DNA of 64,000 nt from Cannabis sativa (Eukaryota > Streptophyta > Magnoliopsida > Rosales > Cannabaceae), in assembly GCF_029168945.1 (NCBI RefSeq), contig NC_083606.1, positions 18,812,041 to 18,876,040 on the forward strand, given 5' to 3'. The translations under genes were made by a program, and so were the position numbers. Under the pieces are notes generated by a model. That model was not told where the DNA came from, made no database searches, and saw only the letters and a list, made by a program, of their open reading frames with translations. This document shows positions 46,287-58,810 of the stretch, piece after piece (the first letter of the stretch is position 1; each line of letters begins with the position of its first letter).

Positions 46287-46768
46287 TCTCGGGAAAAATC
46301 AACTTGGGATTAAAAACATGCAAATCAAGCTAGGAGGCTCATCTACATCAAGACTACTCAAAATTAAATGGTATAAATCTACTTTAGTCTTGTTAAAGTG
46401 ATTTGCATAGCACACTAAGTTTTTATAAATTTGAATTTTGGCCCATTCACTAACTTGTGCAACAAGTTTTCTCACACGATAGTTCAAAAAATTTTTTTGA
46501 TTGAATTTATAAATTACATTTTTTTTTAACTAAGAGAACAAAGTTGGAATTTCTGAAATCGGATAATCGAGTAAGAAGTTATGCGCGTTTAAGTCCCGAA
46601 AAATGGCATTTTTGCCTCTGGTCAGTCATCCGGAATTCCGGATAGCAACCGGAATTCCGGTTGTAATCAATCCGGAATTCCGGTTCCCATCCGGACTTCC
46701 GGTTCATGGCTGACCTCACCTCGGGAAACGTGCTAACGGCTATAAACGACTAGTTTTTTATCAAACAC

Positions 46769-46776
46769 TATATAAA
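46769..46776 (+). promoter_or_regulatory. LTR TATA box
   Basis: TATATAAA in the context AACACTATATAAACTCG; the same context is in the other LTR near 55537-55544. It is the only strong TATA-like match I see in the downstream half of the LTR. Confidence 0.6.
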
Positions 46777-47528
46777 CTCGATTTTTCTTTCAAAAAACAA
46801 GTTGGTTGAGCATTTATTACATATATCTAACCTATCTAAGTGAGATTAAGGAGCTTCTAAGTTTGAAATCCAAACCAACACATTTCACACACTTTGAGCC
46901 AAAATTTGATTTTATTCATCTTAAGTGTGCTTGCTTTTCACTCTAGGTTTCCATTGTATCATCATATTTCTAGAGTGATTTTAGCTTGTATATCAAACAC
47001 ATTTCCATATTGTGATTGAGGTGAGGTTGGCACCGGTTTTGTAAACAACCCGGAAATAGTGAGATTGGCACTTTAACAATCGGAGAAAGAGGTTAATAGT
47101 CCTCGGGGGTGCGAAACTATTGTAAGAGGTTTGGAAATACCTTGGTTTAAATTTCCCGGTTGTAAGGGTTAGTCAAGCCCGTTAACTTGGCTCGATATTG
47201 GAATTCAAAGCTAGGTCCATAGCTTTGAAGACCAAGGACGTAGGTGGCATAGTTCTACCGAACCTTGTAAAAATCGAGAGTTTGCATTTTCTAATCCTTA
47301 AACTCTTTACTTTACAAGTTTAATTATTTGTCTTAATATATTGCTTGCCATACTACTTGCTTTTACTTGATTAATTGACTAATTGCATAATTTTGTGTTA
47401 AAAGTTTTAATTTTCCGAAATTAGTTTAAATTTCCAATTCACCCCCCCTCTTGGAAACATATCTTGGGCTAACAATTGGTATCAGAGCAAGGGCTCAACT
47501 TATTTGATTAGATTTCACAATCTAGAGC

Positions 47529-49187
47529 ATGGCGTTTCCAAGTAATTCACAAAATAACATGTTAGAAGGTTTTAGCACAAATAGAGCACCATACTTCAAT
47601 GGAGTAGATTTTCCTTATTGGAAAATTAGAATGGAAACTTACCTTCAATCTATTGACTATGATTTGTGGCATATTGTGTCTAGTGGTCCTTATGTTGCTA
47701 AACATGTCATAAATGGTGTTGAAGTAATTAAGACTTATGAAGCATATGATGAAAATGATAAGAAAATGCTTTCTAAAAATGCTAAAGCTAAATATGCTCT
47801 TATATGTGGTTTGGATAGAGATATTTTTAAAAATATTGAACAAGCCTCTACCGCTTATGATATGTGGAAAATGCTTGAAGTTACTCATCAAGGAACTAGT
47901 GCTATGAAGGAAACTAAAATTCAAATTTATTCCACTCAATATGAGAACTTTAAGATGAAATCGGATGAAACCATTGCTAATATGTATACTCGCTTCACTA
48001 CAATTACTAATGGTTTGAACTCTCTTGGCAAGGTACTTACTCAAAAGGATATGGTGACCAAGATTTTGAGAAGTCTCACCAAGGCTTATCAAGGAAAGGT
48101 GGTTTCCATTCAAGAAGCCAAGGATCTCTCAACACTTCCCTTGGAAGAACTAATTGGCTCACTCATGAACCATGAAATTTTCATGAGTGCTCAAGAAGAA
48201 GAGGAAGTTGAGAAGAAAAAGAAGACTATTGCATTCAAGTCTTCCTCCTCCCATGCCATTAGTGAAGAAGATGAGGAAAGCTTATGTAGTGACATGGAGG
48301 ACTTGGCACTCTTCTCTAAGAAATACAAAAAGTTCATGAAATTCAAAAAGAACTTTGGGAAGAAGCCACAAAGAGGGAGTGACTCAAAAGAAAGAAAAAG
48401 CAAAGATGATCCACCAATTTGCTTTGAGTGCAAGAAGCCCGGACATATGAAGATGGATTGTCCAATGAGAAAGAAGAACAAATACAAAGGAAGGGCAATG
48501 TTGGCGGATTGGCTCAATAGTGACGAAGAGGACTCCGAAGAAGAAGGAAAGAATGAAGTGGCAAACATGTGCATGATGGCACTTGATGATGGGGTAAGCA
48601 TTTCTAACCAAAATGATTGTGATAGCGAAAATGATGATGATAACTTAGATATGTCATATGATGAGTTGTCTAATTCATTTAAGGAACTATTTGATGATTT
48701 TGGAAAATTGCTTATTAAAAACCAAACCCTTAGAGAGAAGACCAACATGCTTTTAAAAGAAATTGAGATTTTGAAAATAAATGAAAAAGAACTTATAGCT
48801 AAATCTCAATGTGCTACATGTGCTTCACATAAGAAAGAAATTATTGATTTGAAAGCCCATCTGAGAAGCCTAAAAAATGACATATATACCTTCACTAGAG
48901 GTAAGGAAGGCTATGATCTCATGGTGGGAAACCAATCATGTGGTTTTTCAAAAAATGGTATTGGTTATGATCCTAGTAAGAAACAAAAATTTTTGAGAAA
49001 CTTTTTTGTGAAATCATCTAGTCTACCTCACTTTACATGCACATATTGTAACCGAGATGGTCATACTATTTCCTATTGTCATGTAAAGAAATTTTCATAT
49101 CTAGGCAAGACTAAATGGGTACCAAAGGGTTCTAGAACTAACATGAATGGACCCAAAGTTATATGGGTACCAAAAGCCAACAAATGA
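47529..49187 (+). CDS. SIRE copia gag
   Basis: 552 uninterrupted codons, starting 40 bp after the primer-binding site. Residues about 15-200 form the copia gag domain (RAPYFNGVDFPYWKIRM near the start, MKETKIQIYSTQYENFKMK later). A CCHC knuckle CFECKKPGHMKMDC is at about residue 298, and a second, CTYCNRDGHTISYC, at about residue 503. Between them is a Glu/Asp-rich, coiled-coil-like stretch. The frame stops at 49185-49187, and pol continues in another frame, so a frame change separates gag from pol here. Whether this is programmed or a mutation cannot be told from one copy. Confidence 0.92.
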   Translation: MAFPSNSQNNMLEGFSTNRAPYFNGVDFPYWKIRMETYLQSIDYDLWHIVSSGPYVAKHVINGVEVIKTYEAYDENDKKMLSKNAKAKYALICGLDRDIFKNIEQASTAYDMWKMLEVTHQGTSAMKETKIQIYSTQYENFKMKSDETIANMYTRFTTITNGLNSLGKVLTQKDMVTKILRSLTKAYQGKVVSIQEAKDLSTLPLEELIGSLMNHEIFMSAQEEEEVEKKKKTIAFKSSSSHAISEEDEESLCSDMEDLALFSKKYKKFMKFKKNFGKKPQRGSDSKERKSKDDPPICFECKKPGHMKMDCPMRKKNKYKGRAMLADWLNSDEEDSEEEGKNEVANMCMMALDDGVSISNQNDCDSENDDDNLDMSYDELSNSFKELFDDFGKLLIKNQTLREKTNMLLKEIEILKINEKELIAKSQCATCASHKKEIIDLKAHLRSLKNDIYTFTRGKEGYDLMVGNQSCGFSKNGIGYDPSKKQKFLRNFFVKSSSLPHFTCTYCNRDGHTISYCHVKKFSYLGKTKWVPKGSRTNMNGPKVIWVPKANK

Positions 49188-49204
49188 ACTTGTTTTTGTA
49201 GGAA

Positions 49205-50460
49205 TCAACAAGAAAGAGCCAAAGCTTATGGTTCTTGGATAGTGGATGTTCAAAGCATATGACCGGTGATCCATCAAGATTTTCAAGCTTTAAAAGCAAG
49301 GAAAGTGGCTTTGTCACTTTTGGAGACAATTCAAAAGGAAAAATCTTGGGCATTGGTGATATCGGTAACATATACTCTCCATGTATTAAAAATGTGCTTC
49401 TTGTTGATAATCTTAAACATAACTTGCTTAGTATTAGTCAATTATGTGATATAGGTTTTCGTGTTGTGTTTGAATCCTCAAAATGCTCCATTGAAAATGT
49501 TTCAACCAATGAAGTTATTTTCCTTGGAGTAAGGAAGGATAATGTGTATGTTATTGATGTTGATTCTTTTGATAGTAAAAATAAATGTTTAACCGTTATG
49601 AATGATAATTCTTGGTTGTGGCATAGAAGATTAGGACATGCTAGTATGGATTCTATTTCAAAATTGGTTAGAAAAGATCTTGTTATTGGTTTGCTATCTA
49701 TTCCGTTTGTTAAAGATAAACTTTGTGATGCATGCCAATTTGGAAAACAAATTAAAACATCTTTTCATTCCAAGAAAGAAATTTCAACTACTAGACCTTT
49801 GCAATTGCTTCATATTGATTTATTTGGTCCTTCTAGAATTGCTAGTCTTGGTGGTAAATACTATGCATTTGTAATTGTTGATGATTTTTCAAGATTTACT
49901 TGGGTTATTTTCTTGACTCTTAAAAGTGATGTTTTGGAAAACTTTGTCAAATTTTGTAAAAATGTGCAAAATGAAAAAGGATATTCTATTACCTCCGTTA
50001 GGAGTGACCATGGTGGTGAGTTTGACAATGATGCCTTAGAATTGTTTTGTGATGATCATGGTTTTAACCATAACTTTTCGGCACCAAGAACTCCACAACA
50101 AAATGGAGTTGTCGAAAGGAAGAATAGAACAATTCAAGAAATGGCTAGGTCAATGCTAAATGAAATTTCATTACCAAAATATTTTTGGGCCGAGGCCGTC
50201 AATACCTCTTACTATATTTTGAATTGTGTTTTCATTAGGCCCAACATGAATAAAACCCCTTATGAGCTTTGGAAAGGAAGAAAACCCAACATTGGCTATT
50301 TTAAAGTTTTTGGATGCAAATGTTACATTTTAAACACCAAGGACAACCTTGGAAAATTTGATGCTAAATCCGATGTTGGAATTTTTATAGGGTATTCAAC
50401 ACATAGTAAAGCTTATAGAATTTATAACAAAAGAACTAATGTTGTTGAATAATCTATTCA
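49205..50460 (+). pseudogene. SIRE copia protease and integrase
   Basis: Protease core LDSGCSKHMTG near 49228-49262 with the active Asp present. The zinc part of integrase, WHRRLGHASMDS and LCDACQFGKQ, follows. The catalytic core has HIDLFGPSR, RSDHGGEFDN and PQQNGVVERKNR, so the D,D,E triad is intact. A stop at 50450-50452 (GAATAATCT) interrupts the frame just after TNVVE. The text then continues as IHVAFDETN in the same frame, so this is a single nonsense mutation. Confidence 0.9.
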
Positions 50461-50461
50461 T

Positions 50462-52289
50462 GTTGCTTTTGATGAGACTAACCCGCCTACAAGCAAAAGT
50501 TTAGATGATGATGTTGTAGGTTTGGGAGATGAGGTTCAAAATCTCGAAATTGGAGAGACTTCCAATGCTCCTTCACAAACTCCCAAAGAGGAACCACCCG
50601 TGGAAAAGGTAAATGAAAGCCAAGGTATGAACTCTAACCTTCCACATGAGTGGAAATTCAAAAGTGCTCATCCTATAGACCAAATTCTAGGTGATCCTTC
50701 TCAAGGTGTCACTACTAGAAACTCCCTTAGAAACTTGTGTAATTTCATTGCTTTTATTTCTCAAATTGAACCAAAGAATTTTAAAGAGGCCGAAGTTGAT
50801 GAATTTTGGCTTCTAGTTATGCAAGAAGAAATAAATCAATTTATAAGAAATAATGTTTGGGAGTTAGTTCCAAGACCGTCACATCAATCGGTGATTGGAA
50901 CAAAATGGGTCTATAGAAATAAGGTAGATGAGCATGGGGTCATTGTGCGTAACAAGGCTAGATTAGTGGCCCAAAGAAGAAGGAATTGATTATGAGGAAA
51001 CCTTTGCCCCGGTAGCAAGACTTGAGTCCATTAGAATGTTGCTAGCTTTTGCATGCCACAAGAATTTTATCTTGTATCAAATGGATGCAAAAAGCGCATT
51101 CTTAAATGGGTACATTATGGAAGAGGTTTATGTCTCTCAACCACCCGGTTTTCAAAATCATAAATACCCTAACCATGTTTACAAATTGAAAAAGGCTTTA
51201 TATGGTTTAAAGCAAGCTCCTAGAGCTTGGTATGAAAGATTAAGCACTTTTCTTATTTCAAATGGTTTTTCAATGGGTAAAGCGGATAATACACTTTTTA
51301 TAAAAAGAAAATCTAAAGACATTATTATAGTACAAATTTATGTTGATGATATTATTTTTGGTGCTACTAATGATGCTCTTTGTGAAGAATTTTCTAAGTG
51401 TATGCATAGTGAGTTTGAGATGAGCATGATGGGAGAACTCAACTTTTTTCTTGGACTTCAAATCAAGCAACAAAAGGATGGCATATTCATAGGTCAAACT
51501 AAGTACATTAAGGATATTCTTCAAAAGTTTGACTTGGCAAATGCAAAGTCCATGAATACACCGATGAGCACATTCATAAAGATGGACAAAGATGAAAGCG
51601 GTAAGAATGTAGACATCACCAAGTATCGAGGTATGATTGGCTCTTTATTATATTTAACCGCTAGTAGACCGGATATTTTGTTTAGTGTTGGTCTTTGTGC
51701 TAGGTACCAATCTTGTCCTAAAGAATCCCACTTGAGTGCCGTTAAGAGAATATTTAGATACTTGATAGGCACAATGAATCTAGGACTTTGGTACCCCAAG
51801 AACTCAAACTTTGAAATAGTTAGCTACTCGGATGCCGACTTTGCCGGTTGTAAGACGGATAGAAAAAGTACTAGTGGAACTTGTCACTTTCTAGGAAATT
51901 CCTTAGTGTCATGGTTTAGCAAGAAACAAAACTCGGTAGCTCTATCCACAACCGAAGCCGAATATATAGCCGCGGGTAGTTGTTGTGCACAAATACTTTG
52001 GATGAGACAAACTCTTAAGGATTTTGATATTGATTTTGAATGTACACCCATAAAATGTGATAACACTAGTGCCATTAACCTCTCTAAGAATCCAATATTG
52101 CATTCTAGAGACAAGCATATTGACATAAGGCACCACTTCCTTAGAGATCATATCCAAAGAGGTGATATTATGCTAGACTTTGTAAGCACCGAATTCCAAT
52201 TAGCGGATATATTCACCAAGCCTCTTAGTGATGAGAGATTTAGTTTCATTAGAAGAGAGCTAGGCATGACCAACTTAAATGAAATATAA
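50462..52289 (+). pseudogene. SIRE copia reverse transcriptase and RNase H
   Basis: 50462-50989 covers the linker and RT entry (WELVPRPSHQSVIGTKWVYR, ARLVAQ). A small deletion then removes part of the usual GY-QEEGIDY box and shifts the frame. 51036-52289 is open and has YQMDAKSAFLNGYIMEEVYV, LYGLKQAPRAWYE, the catalytic YVDDIIFG (about 51340) and the RNase H residues in SYSDADFAG, TEAEYIAAG and KCDNTSAINL, ending at LADIFTKPLS. Without the small deletion the enzyme would look functional. Confidence 0.9.
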
Positions 52290-53225
52290 GGTTTGTTAGC
52301 TATACAAAAATTTCATATCTCTTTACTCGCTTATTTATGCATAATTGTTCCAAATATGATATTAATGAGATTTATATGCATAGATGAGAAAATTTATTGA
52401 TACTTGACCTATATGAACTATCCTTGTTGAAAAACTTAAAATTATAGGTCAAAATGTGGATTTTTGGTGAACTTTGGACTTGTTTTTAAACAAGTGAACA
52501 TGTGAATTTTTGCATATTTGATTTTCTTATGTGTCTATATGCTTGAATATGTGAAATAGAGTGTATTTAGTATGCCTATAGGTTTGCCTTGATTGAAATT
52601 TGCATGAAACAAATTTTTGGTACCTCACTTGTTGAATTTTTAGATTTTTAGGCCTAAAAGAGTGTTTTTCGCCAAACTCTCTCATTTTTCAACATTTTTC
52701 GATTCTGTAAGTTTGTACACCTCACATTTTATTTTATAAAACTGCTGGAAAAAGAATTTTTCAATTTCGTTGCATAAAACTCATTTTCGGTACGGTTCTA
52801 GTTTTCTTGGCAATTTTCGAAAAACTTACCGTAAATCGTCATTTTTCATTATTTTTCAGATTTTCTTGTTTGAGCAATTTTGTTTTATCATATTAAAGGT
52901 ATTAGAATTGGTTTGGGGTCATTTGGGTCAAAATTGGATTTTTTAGCACGTTTTTAGGGATTTTTTTTTTCTGGTCCTGTACCAACCGGAATTCCGGTTG
53001 TACCATCCGGAATTCCGGATGGCACAGGATCAACAAAAGGGGCGTTTTTGTCTTTTTAATGCGATTTTTTCCCTTTTTAAACCCTACCACCGAATTTTTC
53101 CTCCCCCATTCAGTTTTTTCAACCCTAATACAGCAGCCATCCTCTCCTTTTCTCTAAAATTCTCTCTTTCAATTCCTCACTTTCATCTTCCAATAATTAA
53201 AAGAAAAAGAGAAGTGTGTTCTTCA
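52290..53225 (+). other. SIRE copia spacer between pol and ORF3
   Basis: About 0.9 kb of T-rich non-coding sequence that carries two further perfect palindromes (AACCGGAATTCCGGTT at 52984-52999 and ATCCGGAATTCCGGAT at 53005-53020), like those in the LTRs. SIRE elements may use such an interval as a splice region for ORF3, but no site is proven here. Confidence 0.6.
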
Positions 53226-54437
53226 ATGGCTTCCTCATCAAGAGCTCCCAAGAGAATGGCTAGTGCAATTCAACAAAGGGAAATAAGGGCAAAAGCAAGG
53301 CAAGAGCCCACTCTCTTCTTCAATGATGAAGATCACAACAAGTTTGTCAGTGATTTCTCTTCTAGGAAAATTCTCAAAGGTAAAATTTGTGATCTCCCTA
53401 GCCTTGATTGTGTTGATTTTAGTCATCATTTTGATACCCTAGGATGAACATCTTTTATTCAAATTAATACTCCATTGTATCCTAGGCTAGTCCAAGGTTT
53501 TTATGCTTGCATTAAACCTACCTTAGAACCTTTAGGTGTTAGAGGAACCCTTAGAGGAGTAGCTTTTGAACTCAATGTAGCATCTCTCAATGACATGTTA
53601 GGAGCACTAAATAGTGGCATATTACTTGAACCCAAACTTTCTCTAAAAAATGATGCCATTTTTAATTTTGATGAGTGTTCTAGGAATATTTGTGGTGATG
53701 GCCCTTTTATTATGAGACCAAAAAGACACCAACTCACTTTAGAGGCTAAAATTCTCCACAAATTTATTGTTGCAAATCTTGCTCCTAGAAGTGGCCACCA
53801 AGATGAGATCAATTCCATTGATCAATTACTCATGCATCTCATCATAGCCAAAACTACACCCATCAACTTAGGCTATCTTATTTTAAAATTCATAATTGAT
53901 GTGGACAAGCCTAATATGATTAAGGCACTTCCCTTTGGTTTTCTCCTTAGCTACCTTTTTCCTCTCTTAGGAATCCCTACCCTACAAGAAAAGAAAAATG
54001 ATCCTACCTCTAGTGACATTCTAGGATCCAAAACTTTCAAGGCTATGGGTTACAAATTCCTTAACAATGAGTGGGTGTTCACACCCAAAAGAGGGCAAAG
54101 AATGCAAATTGATTTGGAGAGTGATGATGAAGAAATTAATTTGCCCGCAAGTGAAAGTGAAGAAGAAGAAGAAGAAGAAGAAGAAGAGATGCCTCCTCAA
54201 GCTCCTCCCATGCCTACTTTTCCCCAATTCAACCTTGAGGAAGCTTTTACTCGTCTTCACACTTTGGTTGACAACCAATTTCAAACCTTGAGGAATGATC
54301 TCAACTCACAACTCACCAACCTCAACAATGACATCAACACCATGAGGAGTGACATGGTTCATGGGTTTGCAAATGTGCAAGAGGAGATGGCACAATGGAG
54401 GGCATACATGGATCGCTTTGGCCCCCCACCAAACTAG
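53226..54437 (+). pseudogene. SIRE env-like ORF3
   Basis: The first ATG in a reasonable context is at 53226 (MASSSRAPKRM). The frame runs 403 codons to 54437 with one internal TGA at 53445-53447. The first two thirds are the domain often annotated as a putative plant transposon protein (LYPRLVQGFYACI, GVRGTLRGVAFELN, LGYLILKFIIDVDKP). Next comes an acidic Glu-rich run, then a Pro stretch and a C-terminal heptad-like segment (FNLEEAFTRLHTLVDNQF...) that looks like a coiled coil. The position after RNase H is that of the env-like gene of SIRE/Maximus elements. No clear signal peptide or membrane anchor is visible, so an envelope role is unproven. Confidence 0.82.
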
Positions 54438-54773
54438 TTCTTGCATTATTTTTTTTTTTTGGCTTATTTAGTTTCTTTTTATTTTTTTTGGTTGTGTGCA
54501 AAGGCTTCATGCCTCTTGACTTTGTGTTAGTTGGTCCTTTTTCTTTGTTTTTTTTTTTTTGTTGTTTGTTTGTTGTGTTGAATGTTATTTTGGATGTTAT
54601 GTTTTTTTTAATGCAAATTGAGGGGGAGTTTACAAATTCATGCAAGGTAAAATTAAAAGGTAAATTTTTTTCTTGCACACATTAAGGGGGAGCTAATCCA
54701 ACTTACTTTGCTTAAATTTTTTCTTTCCCTTTCAAAATAATCAAATATTTGATATCATCAAAAAGGGGGAGAT
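54438..54773 (+). other. SIRE copia 3' untranslated region and purine tract
   Basis: T-rich sequence with AGGGGGAG-type blocks at about 54623, 54684 and, immediately before the LTR, 54764. The last is the polypurine tract used to prime plus-strand synthesis; the others are decoy copies. Confidence 0.7.
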
Positions 54774-56241
54774 TGTTAACTCAAACTTTTCGATCTCCTT
54801 GTTTTGATGATTAGCAAATATTTGATTATTATTTGTTACTAATGATTTATTGATTTTGTAGCAAATTTAAAAGAGAAAATAAATATTTTGGTATTTTTAC
54901 CAAACTTTTAAAAGCAACACTAAATGGACTCAACAAGCATATCAAGAGCAAGAGATTCATCAAGGGATCAACAACTCAAGACCCTATTCAAAAGAGGTCT
55001 TCAAAATCCCAAAGTCAAAAAGTCAACCCGAAAGTCAAAGTCAAAGTCAAAGTCAAGGTCAACTCTCGGGAAAAATCAACTTGGGATCAAAAACATGCAA
55101 ATCAAGCTAGGAGGCTCATCTACATCAAGACTACTCAAAATTAAATGGTATAAATCTACTTTAGTCTTGTTAAAGTGATTTGCATAGCACACTAAGTTTT
55201 TATAAATTTGAATTTTGGCCCATTCACTAACTTGTGCAACAAGTTTTCTCGCACGATAGTTCAAAATTTTTTTTTGATTGAATTTCTAAATTACATTTTT
55301 TTTAACTAAGAGAACAAAGTTGGAATTTCTGAAATCGGATAATCGAGTAAGAAGTTATGCGCGTTTAAGTCCCGAAAAATGGCATTTTTGCCTCTGGTCA
55401 GTCATCCGGAATTCCGGATGGCAACCGGTTGTAATCAATCCGGAATTCCGGTTCCCATCCGGACTTCCAGTTCACGGCTGACCTCACCTCGGGAAACGTG
55501 CTAACGGCTATAAACGGCTAGTTTTTTATCAAACACTATATAAACTCGATTTTTCTTTCAAAAAACAAGTTGGTTGAGCATTTATTACATATATCTAACC
55601 TATCTAAGTGAGATTAAGGAGCTTCTAAGTTTGAAATCCAAACCAACACATTTTACACACTTTGAGCCAAAATTTGATTTATTCATCTTAAGTGTGCTTG
55701 CTTTTCACTCTAGGTTTCCATTGTATCATCATATTTCTAGAGTGATTTTAGCTTGTATATCAAACACATTTCCATATTGTGATTGAGGTGAGGTTGGCAC
55801 CGGGTTTGTAAACAACCCGGAAATAGTGAGATTGACACTTTAATAATCCGAGAAAGAGGTTAATAGTCCTTGGGGGTGCGAAACTATTGTAAGAGGTTTG
55901 GAAATACCTTGGTGAAAATTTCCCGGTTGTAAGGGTTAGTCAAGCCCGTTAACTTGGCTCGATATTGGAACTCAAAGCTAGGTCCATAGCTTTGAAGACC
56001 AAGGACGTAGGTGGCATAGTTCTACCGAACCTTGTAAAAATCGAGAGTTTGCATTTTCTAATCCTTAAACTCTTTACTTTACAAGTTTAATTATTTGTCT
56101 TAATATATTGCTTGCCATACTACTTGCTTTTACTTGATTAATTGACTAATTGCATAATTTTGTGTTAAAAGTTTTAATTTTCCGAAATTAGTTTAAATTT
56201 CCAATTCACCCCCCCTCTTGGAAACATATCTTGGGCTAACA
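54774..56241 (+). repeat. SIRE copia 3' LTR
   Basis: 1468 bp. It lacks the 10-bp GGAATTCCGG unit that gives the left copy one more palindrome. Confidence 0.94.
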
Positions 56242-57519
56242 TTATCAACATCAAGTCCAAGAGTATTCAACGCATCTAAAAGTTCATTAAGCAAACCAAG
56301 CCCTGATGTGTCATGAACTTTTATGAATCCTAGAAAATACTCATCAACAAATATTGGACTTTTTGAAACATTCACACATCTTAAAACAAGAGACATTTAT
56401 TCATCATTACTTGCATCTGGAGTACAAGCTAGTATGACTGAAAAATATTTTTCTTCTTTAATTCTACTAATTATCGAGCTTTTCACCTCAGTTGCTAGTA
56501 GTCGTATCATTTCATTTTGAATCTTGTGACTCAAATAATGATAATGAGTCTCACCTCTTAAAATACGACGAACATGTTCTTGCATAGTTGAATCAAATTC
56601 AACAAGTAATTCTATAATTTGTAAGAAATTCCCATTGTTTTTCTCATATAGTTTTTCACGATCTCCTCGAAATGCCAAATTATTTTGTCCAAATCTTTTT
56701 ACAATAGCAAGAATTCTCTCTAACACTTGTTCCCAGTGTTTTTTCTCTTGATTCATTTGTTCTTCTAAACATGCATCAATTGTTAACTTCATTTTCAGTC
56801 GTTTTTCTAATTCCACCCAACTAGCAATTGACTCAATATGTTGTGTACTTCGTTCATGACTTTTTAATCGATCAGAAATATTACGCCAGTCATTAAAACC
56901 TCTCTCAGGTAAAAAACCCACAAGATGCTTCTTTGTTGCAAACAATTTACAACAAAAATAAAATACTTTATCTAAACAAATTGAATAAATCAACCACTTC
57001 CTATCTTGTTTCTCTCTATTTGGTAATTCTCTAATATAATGCCACGAAGAAAAATTCCTACCGAAAGCATCCCTAGTAAACGCATCCTTAATGACTCTTT
57101 TTGGACCTCTTTCAACTATAAAATTTGTCATATCAATATGACCAATCCTATCCCAATTTCTTGGATCATCAATATCAAAAGGAAAATTGAATACACCACT
57201 TGAAGTTTTCTCATTCTCATTCTCACTCACTGTTTGATTCAGTTCTTCATTTTCATTCACATCACTTGAACTTTTCTCATTCTCATTAACAGTTTGATTC
57301 AGTTCTTCATTTTCATTCACATTACTTGAAGTTTTCTCATTCTCATTACTTTCAATATCAAATTGATTCTCAATGTCATTCACTACAAAATTGTCTACAT
57401 TATTTGTATTGAAATACTTATTAAGAGAACCAACCTGACTTTTTTGCAAGACTTCTTTCCTTAATTTTTCTTTTCTTTTTTGAGCTCCTGATTTGTATTT
57501 GTAATTTCTAATAGGACCC
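56242..57519 (-). pseudogene. hAT transposase, N-terminal part
   Basis: The minus-strand frame can be opened at an AG acceptor near 57520 (TTTTTATAG before GGTCCTATT), giving a start-proximal KYKSGAQKRKEKLRKE, then the ATG at 57449. A low-complexity NENE repeat precedes the zf-TTF domain (RKWLIYSICLDKVFYFCC, with the H-containing LKSHERSTQH) and the DUF4371-like part (ILAIVKRFGQNNLAFRGDRE, FDSTMQEHVRRIL, YLSHKIQNEMIRLLA). A TAA at 56397-56399, after ASNDE, interrupts the frame where a CAA is expected. The frame then continues MSLVLRCVN to the SIRE insertion. Confidence 0.88.
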
Positions 57520-58586
<1,067 letters not shown>

Positions 58587-58810
58587 CCTTTCAGTTTTTT
58601 TTTTCTTCACGTCAATAGATATGTGGTTGGAATTTGGACGGGCTGAGGAAGTGGGTAATTGGGCTGGGCTGGGCCGCTGGAAGAAATGGGTGTTGTGGGG
58701 TCTAATTTTTTTTAAGGGTTAAATGGCTGGCTGGTTTTGGGCCCTGGGTTGGAGTGGGCCCTAAGCACGGGCCTAGTCTGCCTAGGCCCAGGGCCGTCCC
58801 TGCCAACAGG

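Larger units (their letters stand above)
45997..47474 (+). repeat. SIRE copia 5' LTR
   Basis: 1478 bp. Contains a cluster of WRKY-type W-box cores at 46234-46286, repeated CCGGAATTCCGG palindromes at 46628-46705 and a TATA box TATATAAA at 46769-46776, which would place the transcription start shortly after. Confidence 0.94.
45997..56241 (+). mobile_element. SIRE-type copia with env-like ORF, nested in hAT
   Basis: LTRs 45997-47474 (1478 bp) and 54774-56241 (1468 bp) with TGTTA/TAACA ends and a perfect TTATC duplication (45992-45996 and 56242-56246). The primer-binding site TGGTATCAGAGC is at 47477-47488; the purine tract AAAAAGGGGGAGA is at about 54760-54773. Gag, pol and a third ORF after RNase H give the SIRE/Maximus layout. 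The LTRs differ by about 20 substitutions and a 10-bp deletion by eye, older than Cassandra or Copia-1 but still recognisable over full length. Confidence 0.95.

Noticed and set aside
46147..46401. 84-codon frame conserved between the SIRE LTRs (also 54924-55178)
   Set aside because: Conservation follows from LTR duplication. It is Lys/Ser-rich because of the AGTCAA repeats and lies upstream of the LTR TATA box.
47562..48748. Two antisense frames of 183 and 185 codons opposite SIRE gag
   Set aside because: They are shadows of the strongly biased gag frame and show no independent domain.
54021..54685. Short frames with poly-Phe or poly-Lys runs around 54.0-54.7 kb
   Set aside because: They arise from the Glu-rich codon run of ORF3 and the T-rich 3' UTR read in other frames.
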